Positions 12,703 through 25,092 of a DNA stretch of 64,000 nt are shown here, one piece after another. The stretch covers positions 138,565 to 202,564 of the forward strand of contig FN647684.1 in NCBI GenBank assembly GCA_000310025.1, written 5' to 3'. The translations under genes were made by a program, and so were the position numbers. Positions within the stretch are counted from its first letter, which is position 1. Each line of letters starts with the position of its first letter. The notes under the pieces are model-generated. The model saw only the letters and a list, made by a program, of their open reading frames with translations. It was not told the origin of the DNA and ran no database searches. This DNA comes from Ectocarpus siliculosus (lineage: Eukaryota; Sar; Phaeophyceae; Ectocarpales; Ectocarpaceae).

Positions 12703-15514
12703 ATGGAACAACAGCAGCGCGATCCGAGGGCTTCTGAAGAAGGATGGTGCTATGCCAATTTCGTGCGACACAACCCAACCGCAGCACGCACCGTAGAGAC
12801 TCTCCTTCGATACTCCGGCTTCTTCGCACCGGTGAGGATCTGTACTCTGTACTGCTGCACTGCTGCACTGCTACTGATGCTGCAGTCACACGAGTGCACA
12901 GAGACGTGGGTGGTATATTCTATGCACATGTAGTTTCATCTACCACACTTCATATACCAATGATACAGGTTTTGATACAGATTTGATATGCGAGGAATAG
13001 TCGTGTTGGCCGGGGTGAACTGCTGTGTTCCAAAAAATGTGCACTGCTGTAGACTAAACGGCGGACGGCAGACAGCTGTGGACTAAATTTTACGGACGTA
13101 CAGCACTGTAGACGTTGGACTCGTCACCATCAATGGTAGATCTTACAAGGTCTCCAAGCCCGTCCAATAAAAAAACCTCATTGATCTCACCCCCCTCGCG
13201 AGCACAAATCGGTGTTACGTCTTCCAATAATCCAATCCACCCCGCACCATTACCGCCTCACTCTCCTCCCGAAGGCGCGCTTCGCCGACAGAGATCTTTC
13301 CATCGAGTCTGGCTATGCGCTGTCTAGCCTTGCCGCCTTGGCGCACGACCAAATCTTGATACACGGACAAGGAGGAGGTCTTGGCCGTGGGGGACAGGAC
13401 GGAGGGGCCGCCAACGATGATGGCCTCGACGGTGGCCAAGTACACGCCCTCGGCATCGCGCCTGGATCAAGCATCCGACTCGATCCCAAGAACCGGTGAG
13501 TAGAGCATACGATGTGCCAACGGTATACTGGGAACAGATAATAGCTGTAACATGTCAGTTCCGAATTGAAAGGGGGAGCATGTTGGTTTGTGTAATACCT
13601 CATTACTGTTCACGCTTCCAACAAGTGTTCGGAGGGCGGGGCTTCCGCGTTCCTGACGCTAGCTAGCTGCCTGGCTTTCAAGAGACCCTCGCAAACATGC
13701 TCACAGGCAGCGCAGCATTCTCATTGTGTGCTCGACGTCGCCAGCTCAGAATCCTGAGAAGCGCCACGTTTCTCGAGGGGCATTTGAACAGTCTGGTCGA
13801 AACGAAGGTGGTATGGCACGCTGGCGTTATGTGAAGGTTTTCCCGTGTGGATCAGGGGTTCGATGCATTGGTGTGCTTCTGACTCGCTGAGCTCGAAGAA
13901 ACCCGGTGTCTGCGTCTCCTGTAACTCCGCTCCCCTCCCCTATCTGTTTTTTGCGACTGTTCGACTTTCTGTTGCCCAGAGAGAGGCCATCATCGACGAC
14001 CGTCGTCGCCCAACGCATGCGCGTAGCCCTGGCCATGATCGCGAACGTGCAGATCGTGGTGGAGAAGCTGGCCGCGCAGCACGGAGGCCCGCGAAGGAGA
14101 CAACAGGCAATCGTCTACCTGGAAACGCTCAAGGCCTTGGCCCGACTGCTGCTACTCGCGTGCACGAGGGAAATGGTCGTGGGAGGAGGCTCGGTGAGTG
14201 TGCCCCTGTATTAAGCCTTGGATTGGCATGTGTAGCAGCTCCTCTCTTGTTGTGCAAACTGGAAATACGATCCCCGGGTCTGTTTTGGTTCGAGTTGAGG
14301 CGTGTAGACATTGATGTGATTGCTCGAGACCTGAGACCCTCGGGTGCGGCTGTGAATGGACATCCCGGAGCGCGCGTCTCTCCCTTGTTCGGCTATTTTT
14401 TTTGTTGAGGATCACTGCCATGGGGCCCACTTGCAACACAAGTGCTGGCTGATTGATGCTTGAAAGCTGGCCCTATGGTGGAGATCTTGGGCCAACGTTA
14501 CTGTGCATTCACTCGCAAAAAATCATCCGATTGTTTTCCTCAATCATCCCTCGACGCATTCGTTTTCGTATTCCTTTGTGCTGCACGCGACGGCCGCACT
14601 TGTTGTAGTACGTTTCGGGGGGGAATCGGAGAACTCCGCCGCTCGGGAATCGGAACAAAGCCGGCGCCTGGAGAGAGGTCGACCTCAACGGAGCCCGATT
14701 AAATCAAGCGCAATCCTCTGAGTTCGCGGTCGACCGCCCCCCTTCGCCTCCCTGCCCCCCCCCCGAGGTGTACACGGGAAAGCGGAGCGGCGTGAAGCTG
14801 ATCGTCCCACCGCGAGCGAGCGTGGTGTGGAGCGGGCGAGGGCGTTCCAACCGGTCGGGCGGGGTCAGCAGGCTGGCGGCGACCGCTTCGTCCCCCTCCT
14901 GTGGCAGCTCTCGACGAAGCGCCGACGGAGTGTTTCAGAACGACAGCAGCAGTAGTAGTAGCTTCCGGGGCTGTGCTAACGGTGGGCAGGGGATTGGTAC
15001 GGGCGGATCGATGGAAGCGGCCAGCGATGAATCGTGCGTGTGGCGACAACGGCGGGAGGCACAGGGAGGGCAGGCGTGGCTGATGGCGGGAGAAGTGATC
15101 CACATCCTGCGACCGCTGGCGTACAGCTACGGCTGCGCGGCGACGGGGGAGCGGTCCTGGCGCCCGTGGCTGATTTCTCTGGGGATGGACGCCGCGGCCT
15201 TCGCTTGCACCGCGAGAGCAGGGGGCAGCAGCGGGGCGATGGCCCTGTTGACTCCGATCGGAGAGGCGGGTAGCAGCGGCGTGCCGGTGCTGCCTTACTT
15301 GGACGAGGAGCAAGCGGCCGAGCTGAGGCGCCGCAAGATGCTGTGGTTCCTGTACCTGATGCGCTCGCCAGCGTTTGAGCTGCTGGCGGAGCCGGTCAGC
15401 AGAGGCGCTGCCGGTGTGTTTGAGGGGGTTCCGATTTTGGGTGGCATGGCGGGCTACGCGTTGAATATGCTGCTGTACGTTCAGCGGCATCACTTTTATA
15501 CATCAGCGTCTTAA
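12703..15514 (+). CDS. PEX16: Peroxisomal biogenesis factor 16 (peroxin-16)
   Basis: PEX16 is an integral peroxisomal membrane protein that helps insert other membrane peroxins, acting with PEX3 and PEX19. Four exons are supported: 12703-12831, 13275-13495, 13980-14193 and 14768-15514. All phases match, for 436 residues; family members are usually about 330-370. Exon 1 starts at the in-frame ATG (MEQQQRD) and carries YANFVRHNPTAARTVETLL. It joins FFAP to ARFADRDLSIESGYALSS, the conserved GRFADS-type motif, followed by LAHDQIL. Exon 3 holds the ANVQIVVEKLAAQHGG and ETLKALARLLLL helices. Exon 4 holds GEVIHILRPL, SWRPWLISLGMD, RRRKMLWFLYLMRSP and the C-terminal FEGVPILGGM, all matching the family order. 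The extra length is a Ser/Gly-rich insertion of about 80 residues at the start of exon 4, where a G/C-rich acceptor region could hide an alternative splice site. Confidence 0.9.
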
Positions 15515-16665
15515 CCCTTGACTGCTGCTGTTTTGCGGAAGAGTGTGGTTTAGAGTTCAGTGACGTCTGTGTCGTCTATTTGTCTGTCATGTACATATGT
15601 TTCTTGTCTGTGTGGGCGGACAATATAGACTTGTGATCAACCCGAAGCATGTATGTGACGCGTATGCATACGAACTACCGAGTAATTTTTTGTATCGTCA
15701 TGTTTTCGCAAGGCGATTTTGAGGTCTTGTTTCCAGTGAGGGTAGGGTCAGGCATGATGTCGCGTGCGCAAGTGTTGCGCGTCACGTAAACAGATAACCT
15801 CTCGAACATAGCACGGGAATGTTGCCCTCGGTTCAAGCACGGGAGTATAGCCCTCGGTTCATCGCGAGCCCGCTCTTGTTCTTTCCCCGCGAGGCTCTTT
15901 ATGTGTGTAGGCGAAACTCTCGCACTGGAACGTGCGAAGGAGAGCGAGAAGGGAGTTGGAATTCGTCGACGAAATGGCACGTTGCTGCCGTGAGGTGCTG
16001 CTGCTAGACTTTCAAAGACACGGAGTTAGAGGAGACCGAAGAATGTATAGTAGTGTACGCATAGATCAAATACAATTTCACGTCCTCGCGCCTGTTAGAT
16101 GAGCAGAAATTGTTGTAGCAAGCGCGCGCGGGAGACATGCGAGAGAGAAAAAAACTTTGACGTTGATTTTAGTGTCGATCTGGTGTGGTGCAGCTTGCTG
16201 CAATGATGTCCACATGTCCACGTACCATGATGCCTTCGATGAGGCCGACAAGAAAGAGCACATGGAAAATTAGGAGTTACGAAAGTAAAAAAGTAATGGA
16301 TGTGTGTTTAGAACATAGAAACACTTCAAAATGCCTGCCCACTCAAGACACCCCATCACCAAGGTGTTGCGGGGCTCAAGCTTTGCACGGACAAGGAACC
16401 AAATCTGTCTGTACAAAACCCTTGCCGGCACCGCCATTGCAAGTTGTTTTTGCAATGGAATACACAAGGGAAACACTTTGCCATATGCCAAACCCCCGGA
16501 GGCTGGCTACGAGCTATGAGTACAGTCCAGCGTTCAACACCGCGCGCTCAACTCCAACGCCTTTTCAAGAGCGCGCGGATTCCCTCTTTTGAACACTCTG
16601 AAAATATAATCACCCGCGCCGCGTCCAACCAAGCTTGCACAAAATTTTCGTCGTCGTCCATGTTC
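15515..16665. other. Tail-to-tail intergenic region between PEX16 and the SET gene
   Basis: The 3' ends of two convergent genes face each other here. The sequence should contain both 3' UTRs. No canonical polyadenylation hexamer is distinctive, and no repeat or RNA gene was recognised. Confidence 0.5.
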
Positions 16666-19600
16666 TCACGACGACCTACTAGCGGGCCCCAACACGGGAG
16701 GGGGCGACCCGCTCACAGGCATCTTGATGGGTCTGTTCAACAAGTCGCTGACCTTCCGCATGTGCGTCAGCCTGCCCACGATACCCCGAAGCAGCGCTAT
16801 TTTCTCCTGCCTAAACACCGACAACATCAGCCGCCGATCCGTGTCCAACCCGAGCCCGTCGAGATCTCCGTCCAGGCGTGGGGCGGCGGGGTCTTCTGCG
16901 AGGGCGGCGGCCACGCCGGCCTTTCCCCAGTCGTCCGCCTCCCGCGCGCTGTACCGCATGAGCAGCTCGAAGGCGGCGTTCTCCGAGACGAGCGATACCG
17001 GGGCGGTGAACCGCGACAGGCCTGCTTCCGTACCGTCCCAACTCAGCTCCGACTCGTCGCCTGCGCTAAGGCCAGCTGCCTCGCAGGAGACGATGCGCAC
17101 GGCCTGCATGGTGGCCGGGTGTACCGCGTCGCGCAGGATGACCCCTCGTCGGAGATAGCGCCACACGTCTCTCGCCGCGGGGCAAGCTAGCAGCCTGCTT
17201 GACAGGTCGGTCCCTAGCAAACCGTCCTGCCGTAGGCGGACGACGGGTGCGAGCGGGAGCCGTTGTTATTATTCGTCGGAGATCGGGTGTGTACATTCGG
17301 AGGCGTACTACCGAGAGCCAAACGCATGCCCTACTGAGGACTGTGAGACTCGAGTTCAAGGAATTAACGGTAGTTCTACTGCGGAGATGAGAGGATTGGG
17401 GCGGGCGATGCAATTCCTGAAGGCATTCTTCTTGTTCGGGAACGAGGTTTCAAAGCACCCTCCAGCGGGAGGGCGCCGCCCCCCTTGCACATGTACCTGC
17501 GGTTACATAAGGTTAACATAGGGTCTAGTTCAGGATTTGCTACATGTATACATACTCCCTCACAACACAAGGTTACAGTCAACGAACGACTTTGCAACAC
17601 TAAATCAACGGACAAAAGAATGTTCTCTCGCCACCGACTGCCCCGTCTCCCCCTCCCCCCAACCCCTCGACAAGACAAGAATCACCAAACACCAGTGGAT
17701 AAGGCATGATGTCTCCATGTACAAAAAGCACGAAGAGAAGCCCTGAGGGAAAAATACGACTACATCTGCTTGCTGATCCCATACATGTAGCAGACCACAT
17801 GGTTAGCAAAGCTAGCAAACTCACTTCTCGAAGCCACTTCCCCATGTCCTCCAGGACGTATGTGTCCGAAGGGTTATCTTGTTCCACGAAGCCGTAGTAC
17901 TGCAGCAGGTCGTCGTTGGACACCGGGCCGTACGACGCGAACGCATGGTCACCCGGGTCGAACGCAGCACCCACTGAGGAGAACCAAGCGTAGCGAGAGG
18001 TGGAGGTAGGTGGACTGCTGCGTGTTACTCTAAATCCGCGTCAAATGTCCATCGCGGCTAGGAGCACAGAGTGTCAGAGGGCCAAGAACAGGCCAGAAGA
18101 AAACAAAAGGACGTTTGGGGCGGTATACGCGGCAAAAACTCATCGCCCACAGATAACCGAGCCTTCCCGAGCCTTGCCGGAATCTTCGAACGCGGACCAA
18201 CAACACCGGTCGAGGTACCAGACGCATCAAGATACAGCAGTCCCTCGCGACAACAAGTACAACATTCAAACGTTCCGCCCTAACCGACTCAAGACCCGTC
18301 AACAATATTCAACCTTCACCCAACAACACACCATGCAGATCCGTCCAAAGCACCCCACCTGATAAGCTAAGGGCGCCGTCAGCCTCCCAGTACATGTGCG
18401 TTGGCATGCGGCTGTAGTGGTTGATCGAATCGATGAGGGGTAGCAGGGCCATTCTCATCTCGTCGGGCGCAGGCGGCGTCACCTCCGGCGCCTTCACGGG
18501 GACATCATCGCCCTCCTCGACCACCAGCGCGGCCGCGCTCCGTGGAGGGAGCTGGAACGCGCGGCTCAAGACGCACTCCAGGGCCCAGCTGAACATGGCA
18601 GGGTCTGCCAACGCGCTTACCAGGCGATTGACGCCGTCCCCCTCTCTCGTGCTGGGCGCGTTGTCGCCACGCCTTGCATCCGCCAGCAGAAACTTTCGGA
18701 AGCCTGGCGGTGGCGAAAGGCAGAGCTGTTGCTTGATTCGGAGGTGGTGGACGGTGCTACAACTCCCAGTGCGCAAGGGATCTCGAGGTGCAAGCGTTTC
18801 CGATCGACGCTTGTGGTCAGCATCGAAAGGCCGCTGCCGCGCATTACTCTTTCGAGCAAGAGGGCGCTGCCTCTCGATGAAATTACAAACATGTACCCCC
18901 CGTCGCAGTCGCGCACTGTTGAGCACCTACGTGTGGCATTTTTTGTGACAATGTGGGAACGCATCAATGTTACCTGGCTACACGGTTCCGGGAACGGTCC
19001 ACGAAGAACACTCAAGCTCGGCGATCCATGACGACAGGTACTTTCTGTGCCGGGTCGGTACGCTGCTGAGGGCCCCCACGCAACTTTCGTTGAACCATGT
19101 GTCACGCAACACTACCTCCCGCTTTCTCAAGAGGTATCGTGCCAACCGGACACAGCAACAGCTCGTGTGGACAGCTGGTGCATCCTGGAGAACACTGCTG
19201 CAGGCGGCCATGTCCAACGGCAACTTTTACACTTCACTTTGGTTCTTCTTGAACCAATCAAACCGCAGGCTAGAAGAGAAAACATATTCGCCGACGACTT
19301 CACACATCACAAGCAGTACCCATTGACTGGTGGGAATTCAAAAATAATACGGTCTCTGCTCAACAGCACCCTATATACGTACCACACCTTCGAACAGACG
19401 CCGCTGTAGCTTGATCTGTGACAGCAAGCGGGGATAGTGCAGCCGATCCAGCTGCTCCGCCGACCAGTTCACGGGCGCGCCGGTCTCGCCTGGACGAGGC
19501 AACATCCCGACGTAATCCTGCAGCCTAGATCCCTCTCCGTCGGCCCTTTCCTTGAGAAGACGCACGCCCAGTCGCACCCACCACGGGCAGCGTTGCCAGG

Positions 19601-20210
19601 CTTCGACCGACAACGGCGGCAGGGGAGGTAACGGTTGCGTTCGCTCGGTGTCGGCGGCGGCCCCTGCGTCCGCAGCAGCAGCAGTCCCCGAACAAGGGGC
19701 GAAGAGGAAGTCTTCTTGCAGGAAGAGCGACTCGGGAACGGTGGCTATCGGTTGCCACGGTGGCACCGCGTCCTTGGTCATTAGTCCTGGCAGGCCGTCG
19801 AAGTCGGCGTGGGAAAGGCTGCCGCTGCTTCCCCTGCACCCCGCTCGCGCCGTCCACGCTTCGAAAGCTTGGACGGCTGGTTCGTGAGGTGCTCGTTCGC
19901 ACCCCGTCGGAGGCTCGTCAGCCGCCTCCTCAACTTCTGCGGCTGCTGCTGCTGCTGGTCCATCGACTGCTGCTGACAATGCCGAAAGAGGGCGTCGTCG
20001 CCGTCCAGCGCTTGGTGGTGCAATCGGCCCACATCGGGATGATGGCGGTATCCTGGCGCGTGCGGTGGAAGCGGCGCGATTCCTGCTCGGAGTCGCGGAG
20101 CATTTGCTGCTGGATGATGCTGCTGGGGACCAGTAGAGTGAGAAGCCCGCTGCAGGGTGCTGGTAAGAAGGCGCAAGGGCCAGCCACAGTAAAGCAATGT
20201 GTTGTGTCAT
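16666..20210 (-). CDS. SET-domain lysine methyltransferase, Rubisco-LSMT/SETD-like, probably plastid-targeted
   Basis: Predicted protein-lysine N-methyltransferase using S-adenosylmethionine, of the split-SET class that includes plant Rubisco large-subunit methyltransferase and SETD3/6. Four exons on the minus strand (20210-19388, 18703-18359, 17973-17825, 17226-16666) join in phase to 625 residues. The N-terminus (MTQHIALLWLALAP, then PAAGF) is hydrophobic and could be the signal part of a bipartite plastid presequence. The SET core begins near GLMTKDAVPPWQPIATVPES. The iSET/post-insert part has FSWALECVLSRAFQLP and IDSINHYS (N about 369, H about 370, in the place of the family NHS). Exon 3 gives FASYGPVSNDDLLQYYGF, with the conserved catalytic-type Tyr about 404. 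The last exon resembles the C-terminal substrate-binding helical domain. The substrate is not shown by the sequence. It is head-to-head with the KRE6-like gene. Confidence 0.85.
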
Positions 20211-20600
20211 CCCTGTCCTTGCTGCTGTCTGTCTGTCCTGCTGTGGTCTTCGAGAGCAGAGTGAGAGTCAGCACATGTGCTGTGTGAGTGGAGTGGACTG
20301 CGGAACATGACATGAATGATACATGACCCCCCGAGTGTCCGGTTTCTCGTCAACAGACCCCCTCCGGTCCGCTCTCTAATCTGGATAATGCACATGACAC
20401 ATGCTCCTTGCTCGCCTTCCAACGACACCTCTTCTATTCCCCTGAGCCGCGTGCTACTGGCCTTCCCTGTGGCTGCTGGCGCTTCGTCTCTATTGTTGAA
20501 GATAACGCGCTTGAAGCGGCGGACCTCTCCTCTCCCCGCTTGTGAAAACGTGAACACACACACGTACACCCCCCCTCCTCATTCCCAGAGGGTGCGGGCC
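20211..20600. promoter_or_regulatory. Shared upstream region of two divergent genes
   Basis: 390 bp separate the start codons of the SET-domain gene (minus) and the KRE6-like gene (plus), so both promoters must lie here or overlap the 5' UTRs. No convincing TATA box is visible. The plus-strand frame stays open upstream to an ATG at 20316, but that extension has no signal-like or conserved character, so the ATG at 20601 was preferred. Confidence 0.5.
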
Positions 20601-23600
20601 ATGGCTACGTCGGAGGGTAGCGATCGATCAGCACTGCTGGCTTCGAGGGCGGCCAGAAGACGCGGCATTGCTGTCTGCGGACGAAGGAGTGCGGTTAGCA
20701 TGGGGCCTGGCGGCCAGCCGCAGCGGAGGAGGCGATCCTCCACCTCGACGAGGAAAGCTGTGGCTGCTGCCTCTTTGACCCTGCTGGCGCTTGGCCGCCG
20801 CGTGGGTGCGGGATGGATCGACCCCGACACGCCGGAGGCGGCCAAGACCATCCGCTCACTGCACGATGGCGCGGAGTACGAGCTGATCATGTCCGACGAG
20901 TTCGAGGTCAACGGGCGATCGTTCGACGACGGGCACGACCCCATGTGGACGTCGACTACCCACTCCGATGACGCGCAGACGTCCAACGGGCTCGGGTCGC
21001 AGCAGTTCTACAACGCGTCCTACGGCACTACGACGAAGGGGAGCATGAACATCACCACCACGGACGAGTCGACCACCTGGCGAGGCTACAACCCCTACAA
21101 GCGCAAGTACGAGACGCTCTCCAAGAGCTACCGCAGCTCCATGGTCAACACCTGGAACAAGTTCTGCTTCACCGGAGGCATCATCGAGATCGACGCCAAG
21201 CTGCCAGGGGAGCACAACATCGGGGGCCTGTGGCCGGCCTTCTGGTTGCTGGGAAACCTCGGCCGCGCGACTTACGAGGCCTCCACCAACCTCGTCTGGC
21301 CCTGGAGTTACGACAAGTGCGACCCCAAGCTGCAGCGAGCGCAGGAGATCAGCGCCTGCAACAAGATCAACCACTTCGGGATGCACGGGTACCAGGGCCG
21401 CGGATCTACGGAGATCGACATCCTGGAGGCCCAGCCTGGGACGTCCGACGACCCGCTCTTGAACCTCGGCAAGGTCAACAGCCCGTACTTGTCGACGACG
21501 CTTCAGCTGGCCCCGGGCATCCCCGTGCACCGGCCGACCAACGGCGAGCTGCTCTCCCCGGAGAACACCTGGTACGAGGGCATGCAGTTCGCGCAGAACT
21601 CCTCGCTGAACTACCACTTCTACGGCATGCACGTGGACAAGACGACCCCGCAGGAGCCCGTGTACCGAGGGGCGGACCAGGCCTACATCGCCGACGCGAT
21701 CTCAGGGCTCACTTCCCTGACGCACACCCACTTCCACGAGTACCACAACTACAAGCTCGAGTGGGTCCCGCCGCCCCCGACCCGAGGGGACGCAGGGCCT
21801 CGCGGGCACCTCAAGTGGTACATCGACGACGAGATGGTGCTGGGCATCGACGCCGAGACCGTCGAGAAGCACGGCACCCAGATCCCGAACGAGCCTTCGT
21901 ACGTCATCCTCAACACCGCTGTGTCCAGCTCGTGGGGGTTCCCGGACCCATGCCCCTCGGTGAGTTGCATGGGGGAAGGGTTGGCCGCACCGCCAGGCGT
22001 TTTCCCTTCTATGTTGAGAGTATGGGGTATATTGGCTAGACATTGTCTGCGGCGCATAGATATTGCTTGGTTTGAGTGCGGGGACGGTATATACAGCAGT
22101 AGCAGTCGATCACGTTCAGCTTTGTGGCCCTCCAAGGCATGCGTCTTTCTCATGAGGGGGGATGTAGATAGGCCTTCCGCATGCGGTGTACAGCTGATTG
22201 GCGAGGTGTGGATGCCGTCTCTCCGTCTGTTAAATCTCGATGCGGGCTGGTCCGGTCGTGTTGTTTTGCCATCGTGTAGTCACCGATTTCTTGATGTATG
22301 TCTGCCTCCCCGCTGATTGATTATCGTTCGCGTCTTTCGTCGTCGATGTTGCTCGTTTTGCGACCGGGGTCAACGTCCCAAAAAAAAACCGCAACGGCGA
22401 AATCAACGGCGGCGAACACAGGGATGCGATTGCGCCTGCTATGATTGCAAGGACCCGGCGTGCCACTGCGCCATCCCGAACGGCTTCTGCGACATGCTCC
22501 CTTCCTACTTCATGATCGACCACGTGAGTCACCCAATGTTTATGCCTTGTTTTTTCCCGGCGGCGATGTTGTTCCCTGTGATACTATCTAGGTGTTGGAT
22601 AATTGTTGGGGTTTACTACTGTAGTGCCGGGTACAGTGGATCGGTGTACGTTGGTCGGAAGGGGGTGGTATACTGCTGTCCGTACGCATATGCACAGTGG
22701 TGGTTGCCAGATGTGCGCGTAAACTAAGGATGGCCGATGTCGGTAACATTGCCTCATGTCGTGGTGGTTCGCTTGCCGTCCTTGCTTGAACCGGCCCCAT
22801 TCCTACCCACCCACCCCCCTCCGGCCCCCACACGTGAACTAGACAGGATACCCCAACCCTTGTCGTGTAAACGTACTCCTCGTTTTGTCCGGTCTTGAGT
22901 GTTGGATTGGATGAGTGACAGCGAAACCACATCACGTGCCACACACAGCACTGCGGGCAAATGAAAGTGCTCAGCCGAATACCGCGGTACAGTCGCGGCT
23001 ACGGTTTAAGAGAGGGTCGGGACAAGCCAGTTTCCCTCTCTTAAATCCGGCTTTCTCGTACACCGTCTTTGCTACTGTGTAAGAGAACATTCTCGTAAAC
23101 CATATGTCGCTTTAAGAGAATGTTCTCTTGTATCGGGCAAAACGGCAAGGCCGTCAAAGATGGACGCTCCTCGTGCCAACTGTATGCCGTAAGAGGTCAT
23201 GGAGAGCGTACCATTCATGTCACGTAACGCAGCAGGCGTCAGCACCTTGGGCTAGCTCCAAACACGGCACATTCTGTTGGTTGGCGAACATTTAACCCAA
23301 GTAGGGTTGGCACCTGTGTTGAAAAAATGAATCATGGTGTAGTGTGATACATTTTTTGCACGTGGATGAACTCTGTAGTTTGTTGAGTTGTAAATAGCTG
23401 CGCTTTTTACTCGCACCTCTTCCAGAAGGACAACACGAGCCTACGGATGCACCAGCACCCAAGCGAAATCCACTCACTCACCCGCTGAACCACTCCCACC
23501 CCGCCCATCCCCTGCACACAACACTCACAACCCCAACCCCATCCATTTCAAGCCTCTGGCGTGTTGTCGGGGACAGCTGTGCATCGACTACCCGCTGCGC

Positions 23601-25092
23601 AGGGCATAGTGTCTGCAGCTGTGTATGTGTGATGTGTGATGTCCACGTGGTTTCCAGATGCTCGATTTATGATTTAAGTCTCAGAAATATAGAGAAATTC
23701 TCGCTATAATCCGGTTCAAGAGATAATCTATCTTAAACCCATTTGGTCGGGACAACCTAATTTCGCTCTCTTAAACCCGTACTTTCTCTTGGACATTTTC
23801 TCTTGAACCGTGGCCACTACTGTAGATGCTTTTTATTGGAAAACACGCCTGTCAGCGAAGCCTGTGAGTAGGAAGCGCTCTGCCCTCTTTTTGCCCGCCA
23901 AGACTTTGCGCTTTCGTTCATGAACCGGCTGGGCGCAGTGTTTCTTCGTCATTTAGTGGTGGATGTATAGGCACCCCAACGGCTGTTCTTTTTCGTTTTG
24001 AGTTTTGGGAGAATGTTCGTAGATGCCGCGCGGGCTCGACACGGGAACATGCGGAAGCAAGGTGGTCTCATGTGCTGGGTGTTAACACTCGCGTTCATAT
24101 CTCCCCTGACTCTTTTTGTTTTTCGCGACCCCCCCCCCCCCGCCGTGTCAGAGTTGCGGGGGAAGTCTAGCATCCTTCGTTTCGGAACATACGGTACTTC
24201 CCTCGGGATTTATTCCATACGATCAGCAACCTTATTAAAACTTCATGTGGGCGTCTCGTGTGGTGGAATAGGGAGTATTTAGTGAGGTTCGCCTCAGCAA
24301 GTGACAAAATTGTCCGCGTAGCCGTGCGCTGTCATCAAGCAGACATGGCTCTTACCGGCAGGCACCTACCCTCCAGTCGTGTGTTTTCTAAGTACCTCTG
24401 CCGACGTGCGTTCCAGTCCCGTTTCATGTCGTTTGTGTTGATGTACATTGTCAGGGATGTGTGTGTGTGTGTTTTTTTTTTTTTCTGTTTTTTTTTATCC
24501 GTGTCTTGTAAATTCCGGCGCGGCGTGACCAACACACGAATGCCTGCAGAGCACGTCCTGCGTGTCCTCAACCGTGCTTCCGTGCCACGGCTGTGTGTCC
24601 ATCCGTCAATTCGCATATCCGTTTCCCCAGGTGCGTGTTTACCAAAACAAGAACGACAGCAGCATGTCCATCGGGTGCGACATCCCCTCCCACCCGTCCA
24701 AGCTGTTCATCGAGGCTCACAGGTACCGGTACATGAGAACCGGAGACAAGAAGCCCCTCAAAGATCTCATGGTGGGCGGCGGGAAATGCAACGACGAGAC
24801 CGGCTGCCACCGGGGGAGGTGCCACTGGGGAAAGTGCAAGTGCGAGGAGGGGTGGGTCGGACCGCTGTGCCAGTCCACTCACAAGTTCGACGACATCAGC
24901 TACGAGGAGCACGTGGACCTCTCCCCGAGGCCCATCGCCGTGCCGGTGGTGCTGCAGGCGATCGGGGGCGTTATCGTGCTGCTGGTGCTGGGGATGTCTT
25001 TCGTGCTAGGAAGACAGATGAGCAAGACGAAGGGGCAGTACCGCGAAGACTTGCTGCGGAATGCGTCTCCGCCCGCCGGCATGATGAGATAA
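20601..25092 (+). CDS. KRE6/SKN1-type beta-glucan synthesis-associated protein (GH16-like)
   Basis: Membrane protein of the SKN1/KRE6 family, which in yeast is needed for beta-1,6-glucan formation and which carries a glycoside-hydrolase 16 fold. It probably acts in the secretory pathway or at the cell surface on wall or storage beta-glucan. Three exons (20601-21959, 22422-22523, 24631-25092) join in phase 0 to 640 residues. In order: a Ser/Arg-rich N-terminus; a hydrophobic segment at about 52-70 (signal anchor or signal peptide); the GH16 domain with YELIMSDEFE, GGLWPAFWLLGN and the catalytic EIDILE (E271, D273, E276); the Cys-rich FCDMLPSYFMIDH joined across the intron to VRVYQ, a family signature; an EGF-like Cys cluster at about 539-567; a C-terminal membrane helix at about 590-613; and a short basic tail. 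The C-terminal helix after an EGF-like module differs from the yeast layout. The second intron (22524-24630) is unusually long and holds fold-back repeats. Confidence 0.93.
23003..23130. repeat. Fold-back repeat copy A (intronic)
   Basis: Begins GGTTTAAGAGAGG and contains TTTAAGAGAGG facing CCTCTCTTAAA about 20 bases later. A second perfect inverted pair, AAGAGAACATTCTC and GAGAATGTTCTCTT, follows at about 23081-23132. It shares the core GGTCGGGACAA plus CTCTCTTAAA with copy B at 23713, in the same orientation. Confidence 0.7.
23713..23809. repeat. Fold-back repeat copy B (intronic)
   Basis: A 97-bp unit bounded by perfect 11-bp inverted repeats, GGTTCAAGAGA and TCTCTTGAACC. Inside it are GGTCGGGACAA and CTCTCTTAAACCCG, shared with copy A, which lacks about 20 internal bases. 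This looks like a small non-autonomous inverted-repeat element (MITE-like). No clear target duplication was found. Confidence 0.7.

Noticed and set aside
14699-15493. 264-codon minus-strand frame opposite PEX16 exon 4
   Set aside because: It is an antisense shadow of a GC-rich exon whose plus-strand reading matches PEX16.
20316-20600. N-terminal extension of the KRE6-like protein from an upstream ATG
   Set aside because: The extension has no conserved or signal-like character. The ATG at 20601 sits just before a normal N-terminus with a hydrophobic segment.
20856-21632. 258-codon minus-strand frame opposite the KRE6-like exon
   Set aside because: A shadow created by codon bias of the GH16-like exon.
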